The position numbers and the translations under genes are program-made. A stretch of DNA of 25,887 bases from Thamnocephalis sphaerospora (Eukaryota > Zoopagomycota > Zoopagomycetes > Zoopagales > Sigmoideomycetaceae). Below, piece after piece: positions 20,683 through 25,887 of the stretch; the stretch's first letter is position 1; each line of letters opens with the position of its first letter. The stretch covers positions 1 through 25,887 of the forward strand of contig KZ992622.1 of assembly GCA_003614735.1 (NCBI GenBank), written 5' to 3'. The notes under the pieces are model-generated. The model saw only the letters and a program-made list of their open reading frames with translations, searched no databases and was not told the origin of the DNA.

Positions 20683-20916
20683 GAGATGTGTGTAGTAAAC
20701 CGCCTTTGTCGTCACTTACATGAGCTTGCATAAACGAGGAGACGATGCACGTTGACCGATTCCAAGCCACAGTTAGCTCTTTGTGTATGCTGTAGAGCAA
20801 GAACGCGCAAAGGTGTGACAGCTTAGCCCGGCGTCTACCCGCAAGGGCGGATTTTGGATGTCATTTCGTTTATACATTGTATCGCTTGATAGTGTGGCCC
20901 ACGCAAGTGAATAAAA
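20683..20916 (+). repeat. Dispersed ~235-bp repeat, copy 1
   Basis: By eye about three quarters of positions match copy 2 (25631-25867), with very few indels. Conserved blocks include CTTACATGAGCT, CTGTAGAGCAAGAACG, AGCCCGGCGTCT, a 17-base identical block (TCGTTTATACATTGTAT) and a terminal GTGAATAAAA/GAGTGAATAAAA. Many differences are transitions. AATAAA near the end suggests it could be the 3' end of a transcript on this strand. On the opposite strand the 17-base block contains TATAAA. No coding similarity was seen. The nature of the element is unknown. Confidence 0.8.
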
Positions 20917-21207
20917 TTTGAAAACCTGAAAAATACGGTCAAAGCACAGTATAGACTCTGCACCGTGCCGCTAATATATCGTTGGATTTGATCTTGGCAT
21001 GTACTGACGACCGGCATCAGCGAAAGAGATAGTGTCTGCTAAGGCAAATATAGTGTGCGTCGCCATCGTCATGGCGTGCTGATGCTTGCTTATGCAATGG
21101 CAGAATGCTTGTGCTGCTGAATGGGACGAATCTGCATTTGCTGCTGTCTGTCGAGTGGTCTATCGTGTCCTTGATACTTTGCAATGCAATATTGGCATAT
21201 AGTTGGC
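20917..21207. other. Intergenic region downstream of repeat copy 1 and of the protease gene
   Basis: About 290 bases with no recognisable gene. It must contain the 3' end of the minus-strand protease, which stops at 21208. An A-rich stretch directly follows the repeat. Confidence 0.5.
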
Positions 21208-24181
21208 TTAGGCATTGGCGTAGCGGCCCTGACCTGGTGATACACGCATGGCCATCGTCGATCCTGTCGAGCGGCTAGAGGCGGTTATGCCCAGGATAGC
21301 CGATAGCTGAGCAAGGGGCTTGGCTTCTGTGATGCTATCCGCCGGAGGTGGTGCGTTCAGCTTCATATCGACCGCTGTAACGTTGATGATGGGAGATAGC
21401 CAGGTGTCGAAGCTGGATATGTTGGTCGGATTGTTGGTCGGCCGGTTCAACAGGACCTGAAGCTGGTAAGCTCCCTCGGGGACTCTGGTTGGGGAGCCAA
21501 TGGTGCGATTAAAGCTTTCGTCAATCTTGACCACATTGCCAGCCCAGCCGACCTGGTGGTGGTCGTCTTTGTCGGAGCTGCTGCGATCAAGGGAACGGAC
21601 AAGACCGTTTGGAATGACGCCCAGCGCCTTTGTGGGGTTCGTTTCGCCGGCTCGCTGCACCAAGACAAGAGCGCGTGTGCTTGGGAGCTTTGCTCTGAAG
21701 CGCAGTACGGCCACGCTGGTGCCTTCCGCCACTAGCATGTTTAGGGATGGGAATGGTGACGTGATATCTCTCTCCAGCATATCTACAGCTCTGAGAGGGC
21801 CGTAGTGCGTTAGAAAAGGCACGTGTGCATAGCTGACGTTGCTGTTGCGGCCTCGCTCAACGATAACAACGTAGCCACTGCCCAGGTTGAAGTGTCTTTC
21901 GTCTTTGTCCATCGGCGGTGAGTAGTGCACGTCCACGTTGGTGCTTTCACCTGCACCAAGCGTAAAGTTGTCCTTTGAAAAGCTAACCGTCTCATTTGCA
22001 TAGGACGGCAATGGCACGTAGGGAAAGGTCACTGTGCCACGTACCACCGGATTAGATGACTTGTAGCTGACGTCGAAGGTGGTTGCATAGGTGGCGGAAT
22101 TGCGAACGGTCAGTGTGAACGTATGTGATTGCCATCCCGGCATACTCCAGTGCACCTTGGGCGGGTCTACTGCGACCGTGTTCTTGAATAGCCGCGTCGC
22201 GGCAATCATGCCGGCTCCTTGGCGAAGTACAGAATGCGTTTTGTTGGCAACCTGAAAATCCCTGACAAGGGGCGCGTAAACGGGCTCGGCCGTGTTCAGG
22301 ATAGCGCGACGAATGTCGCGAGCCGCAGCTGGAGAGCGCAGCGCTCCACGCATCTCAATCAGCTGTGCAGCTTTGCCGGTTACCTTGGGTGCTGCCATGG
22401 AGGTGCCGCTCAGCGTGCCCCAGCTGCCCAGATTGACAGGGTAGGTGCTTCGCACGAAACCTCCGTACGCAGAGATATCCGGTTTTATGTCCATGCTAGC
22501 GGAAGGGCCCCAAGACGACGATGCCGACAGCTGGTTGCCGTTCGTGTTTTTGAACGTGCACTGCTTTGTAGAGAATACAAGCTTTGGCATCCGCTCCAGC
22601 TTGTACAGTTCCTTGATGTGCGAAAAGAGGGCACGGCCACTATTCGAGTTAACCGTGACAACCGGGATGGTGATCTTTGGGTTGTTTGTAAACGTTTCCA
22701 CTAAGCCAGGTTCGGTGTCGAATATAATGACGCCAGAGGCACCAGAGTCTTGCGCATTGAGTGCCTTGATATCGAATGGGCATCTGCCGCGCATCAACAG
22801 CAGCACCTCGCCGGAGAATTTTTCAGGCATAGGACTGCAACCATAGCGAGCAGGGTCAAGCGGCTGGATTCCATGGATGATTGCCAGGGACGTGTTGTTT
22901 AAGGACCGTGGAATCCCAGTGGCAAAGCTGTAGTCTATCAACAGGTATTGGAGATGAGTGTTGGTACGTTAGCTTGTGCTAGCTAATGTGATCCGAGTAA
23001 GCACAGTACATACCAAATTGTAGATCCGGATTGTCGTCCAGCGTAAAGTAGTACGCGCTGTATTCTTGCATGTCAAAGCTGGCGACGGCAATCACGTCCG
23101 GAGCGGTGGCAGGTGTAGCGATGCTAAACAGCGTGTTTGCACCGTCATTGCCGCCCGACGCAACAATGACAACGCCCTGTTCAAAGATGCGTTGCGCAAC
23201 AAGCGCGTCCGGCGTATCGGTCCAGTAGCTGCTGATGCCGAGCGACAGGTTGATTATGTGCATGCCATCGTCGTATGCGCGCTCCAGCGCTTTGGTGACA
23301 ATGTCTACGGCAACCTCGCCGCTGCACCCAAACACACGGTAAGCGCCAAAAAGCGCATCAGGTGCAGTGCCGGCAAATTCGGCGCTTTTGCCACCAATGA
23401 TGCCGGCCACATGCGTTCCGTGGCCGTTACACATATCTCTTGGATCTTCGTCAGGAACCGGGGCATTATAGCCGCTGTACTGGTCTCCGACAAAGTCGTG
23501 GCCGACAAAGACTTTGCACTTGGGGCCGAAACAGCCACCAAGCGCCGGATGCGTATAGTCCACACCTGTGTCGATGATGCCAACCTTTACACCGCGACCG
23601 GTTGGGTCCGTGCTTGTGCCTGCTGGTTTGTCGGCTAATCCTTGTACGCCGTCGGTCGCAGTTTTTGCTAGTTGCAGAAAGTCGTTTGCGCTTTTTTCAT
23701 TGCTGTCGGCACTAGTGTTGTTCGGTCCATCTCCTTGGTTTGCGGCAGGCTCTTGGCGTGGCAGCAACACAGCGTGCGGTTGTCCGTAGGTTTTCAGCGG
23801 CCAAACGGTGCGAACCATTGGAAGGCTGGCCAGCTGGTCGACATTACCGTCAAGCAGATCCACTGACACGGCATTTATCGCATTGTCAAAGCGATACCGT
23901 GTGCGCACACTCCAGTGTCCGCGCAGTGCAGCGCCAGCAGCTTGGGCAAGGAAAGCCTGTTGTTCACGTAGAGCCTCTGCGCTACCAGGAGAGGCGCTCA
24001 GGCCAATCATGTAGGCTCGAGGGACAGAGGTAGGCTTGCCTCCGACTTTTGTTGCAGCGGCATGCGCCAGGCCTATGGGTGATGAATATCGAGTTTGACC
24101 GGCCCATACATGGGGCGCACTGCCGATAGCAAGCGCAAGCGGGATGGCTGCTGCACAGCACAGTCGTGCCAGCACGAACAT
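21208..24181 (-). CDS. Secreted subtilisin-like serine protease (S8) with PA domain, 964 aa, two exons
   Basis: Exons 24181-23014 and 22934-21208 flank a 79-nt intron (GTATGT donor, AGCTAAC branch site, GATAG acceptor). Residues 1-28 form a hydrophobic signal peptide. An I9-type propeptide follows (~54-130: PRAYMIGLSA... FDNAINAVSVDLL). The triad is Asp204 (VGIIDTGVDYTHP), His257 (NGHGTHVAG) and Ser568 (LSGTSMAAP), with the oxyanion Asn345 (VASGGNDG). A protease-associated domain (~410-500) is inserted between Asn and Ser, as in Vpr- and cucumisin-like subtilases. The C-terminal ~380 residues are beta-rich, like the Fn3-type domains of large subtilases. A secreted endopeptidase is expected; the substrate is unknown. 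The intron separates Asp/His/Asn from PA/Ser. The gene is flanked by direct repeats. Confidence 0.93.
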
Positions 24182-24478
24182 GACTGATACAGGGTGTGGT
24201 GGAACAAAGCGGGCCTGAATATTACGCCCACGCCACGATGGTAATGCAAGATGAGATGCTGCTTGAAGAATGCTGTCTCAACAAATTGCCGTGACTGACA
24301 GAGATGGACTGGACAAGTGCAGTCTGCGAACCAGGCGCAAGTGGGAGAAGATGGATAGAGACCGATAACAGCAACCGCCAAGAGGTGCATGTAAGCAGAA
24401 GCGAGTGTCTGTTCAGCTTGAAACAGTGGAGGTGGTAGCACAGTAACGTGGCCTATATTGGTGTTTTGTTCGTCGACG
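24182..24478. promoter_or_regulatory. Divergent upstream region of the protease and the Rad9-like relic
   Basis: About 300 bases separate the protease start (minus) from the first ATG of the relic (plus, 24479). It should hold the protease promoter. No TATA box or recognised operator was identified. Confidence 0.45.
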
Positions 24479-25594
24479 ATGCCAATTATTTACCGCCAGG
24501 TGAGGTTTAGAAAACGCCACTCGACTGTAACGGGAAGTGCAGAGCCCGGGTCAAAACATAGCATTGCACTAGGAGGGGGCGTCCGCCAGTTTGGCCAATG
24601 TCGAGTAGGACAGCTTGAAGGTACTTCTTTCTCCTATCCACCCGAAAATGTTTCTCAAATACACACAACCAGAGACAGAGTAAATAAGTATATGAGCGCA
24701 GCACTTGCGGCCGGGTCGCTTCCAGCGGTAGTGAACCCGAGGGACCGCTTGTAAGCCCAAGCGGCGGCAACGTGCCCTCCGAATAGTCCGCGTCGCTTTA
24801 CGAAAAGCATGTTGAGCAAAGACATGCATATCAAAATCGTCAAGACAGCACAGCAGAACGCGTTGGTCTCTGACTTTTCTCCCTTCGACGTGGATGTAAA
24901 GTCCATATGCAAGGCGATCGCAAACGAGTATGAGACGGCCTCGGTCGTCGCGATACGCCCCAACAAGCACGCCCTAATGAGATTTCGCGATGGCGTGGAC
25001 CTAGCAGGTATAGCCCTTAAGTGACTAATCATAGGAGATCGGACGGTGCATATCTCGCGCACGTACGCGTACGACGCAAATGTTCTTGTCACCATTTTGG
25101 ATATTCCTCTGTGCATGGCGACTGAAGCAGCAGCGGCCTCTCTAAAAAAAGCTTGTCCACGTTTGGGGAGCTGGCGGACCTCTGTATCTACTTTGCAGAC
25201 ACGGGCAACCACTTACACGCGGCACAAGGATACGCGCCATTTGACCTCACAATGTCCCAGACGTCGCCGAGAACCTGACGACCTTTGTGGACATCCCGGA
25301 GGTGCCCGGCAATCGAAAGCCCACCAACCCCGGCTCGCGCAAGCGAAAACTCAGCTTCCCCGGAGGCTGAGACCGCCAGGCAGCGCGAGCTGTCAAACAC
25401 ATCGGTAAAGCCAGCAGCCACCAGCAGGCCGAGGCAAGCGGCAGCAAGGGAGACCACGGACAGAATCGACGGTATATGCAACGTCAACGGACGCGGGAAT
25501 AGAGTTGACAAGCGAAACCCTCTCAAACTTGCGGTTGGGACGCCACGACATGACAGACGTGGCGTCCAACTGCATACCGAGTGGGCACGAGTGA
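24479..25594 (+). pseudogene. Frame-broken gene relic, possibly Rad9-like (9-1-1 checkpoint clamp)
   Basis: Likely exons are 24479-24750, 24808-25007 and 25035 onward (introns 57 and 27 nt, phases consistent). They encode a protein-like stretch (DMHIKIVKTAQQNALVSDF, IRPNKHALMRFRDGVDLAG, DRTVHISRTYAYDANV). At an A7 run (25144-25150) the coding signal moves to another frame (KKSLSTFGELADLCIYFADTGNHLHA), which ends at TGA 25276. It then continues in the third frame (VPDVAENLTTFVDIPEVPG... RKRKLSF) to TGA 25368, and again in the frame ending at 25592-25594. The FGELADL.IYFADTG.PL-like segment and its order after the preceding block recall the second half of the Rad9 PCNA-like domain. That similarity is weak. 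Two or more frame breaks favour a pseudogene over a spliced gene. Confidence 0.4.
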
Positions 25595-25630
25595 GGGCGG
25601 CCAATACGAGAGGCCGCAGCACTGCGTGTC

Positions 25631-25867
25631 GAGAGATGGATAAAGTAAGCCGGCCTCCGCCGATGCTTACATGAGCTAGTGTAAACGAGAAGGCGATGCA
25701 CGTCGGCCGACTCTGGACCACACTTGACACCTTGCGTGTGCTGTAGAGCAAGAACGTGTAAAGACGTGGTGGTTCAGCCCGGCGTCTGCCCGCGAGGGTG
25801 GAGTTGGGATGTTGTCTCGTTTATACATTGTATTACTCGATAACGTGACCCATGTGAGTGAATAAAA
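25631..25867 (+). repeat. Dispersed ~235-bp repeat, copy 2
   Basis: Same orientation as copy 1, 4.95 kb further on, and the same length within a few bases. It begins shortly after the last frame of the Rad9-like relic and ends at GAGTGAATAAAA, followed by A-rich sequence to the window edge. The hairpin-like segment CCCGCGAGGG corresponds to CCCGCAAGGG in copy 1; both have a GNRA-type loop. Confidence 0.8.
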
Positions 25868-25887
25868 CCAAAAAACCGTAATAAATC

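Noticed and set aside
20198-20800. A 200-codon minus-strand frame covering repeat copy 1, with a similar start in copy 2
   Set aside because: The two translations agree for only part of ~30 residues, differences do not favour third codon positions, and the rest is antisense to the acidic-tail coding region.
24570-24625. Minus-strand stretch reading FKLSYSTLAKLADAPS, slightly like the start of Rad9
   Set aside because: It is on the opposite strand to the rest of the Rad9-like signal and far too short to trust.
24655-25212. A 185-codon minus-strand frame opposite the Rad9-like relic
   Set aside because: The plus strand gives a spliced, protein-like reading in consistent phase; the minus frame has no motif.
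1-25887. CRISPR arrays, bacterial operons, insertion sequences, prophage
   Set aside because: There are no spaced palindromic repeats, no bacterial ribosome-binding sites and no transposase; the intron structure is clearly eukaryotic.

Overview
The window looks like nuclear DNA of a compact-genome fungus, most likely a basidiomycete. The evidence is short GT-AG introns (mostly 55-93 nt) with CTAAC/CTGAT-type branch sites, no bacterial ribosome-binding sites, and eukaryote-only proteins: a Set2 C-terminus, Arp4, snurportin-1, the Pol I subunit A49 and a GATA-like/PHD protein. A smut or Malassezia-type relative (Ustilaginomycotina) is a guess from general style, not something the sequence proves.

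Layout. 1-1293 (+) is the 3' end of a SET2 homologue (WW plus SRI domains). 1788-3733 (-) is ARP4, rebuilt here from nine exons. It shares a 268-bp divergent promoter with a five-exon snurportin-1 gene (4002-5550, +). Next comes an exceptional 7.2-kb stretch without a supportable protein gene (5551-12778). Most of it is pyrimidine-rich on the + strand and dotted with simple repeats. It carries splice signals, including two perfect TACTAAC branch sites, that suggest a long spliced 5' leader or large regulatory region for the intronless gene that follows (12779-15061, +), a GATA-like zinc-finger/PHD-finger nuclear protein. The same strand skew continues about 0.7 kb past that gene. 15927-17617 (-) is RPA49 in seven exons. 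18262-18941 (+) and 19021-20365 (+) are two spliced genes of unknown function; the second has a Ser-rich start and an acidic tail.

From about 20.4 kb the character changes. There is an orphan exon-like piece (20415-20582), a ~235-bp repeat (copy 1, 20683-20916), a secreted subtilisin-like protease with a PA domain (21208-24181, -, one intron), a frame-broken gene relic weakly resembling the Rad9 checkpoint clamp (24479-25594, +), and a second direct copy of the repeat (25631-25867). The protease therefore sits between two direct repeats, each preceded by broken coding sequence. This is typical of a rearranged or duplicated accessory segment.

The genes do not form one pathway. Four are housekeeping nuclear functions (H3K36 methylation, NuA4/INO80/SWR1 chromatin complexes, snRNP import, Pol I transcription). 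The most unusual parts are the very long leader-like region of the GATA-like/PHD gene and the repeat-bounded protease segment. All exon coordinates were worked out by hand from splice consensus, reading-frame phase and family conservation; none is backed by transcript data.
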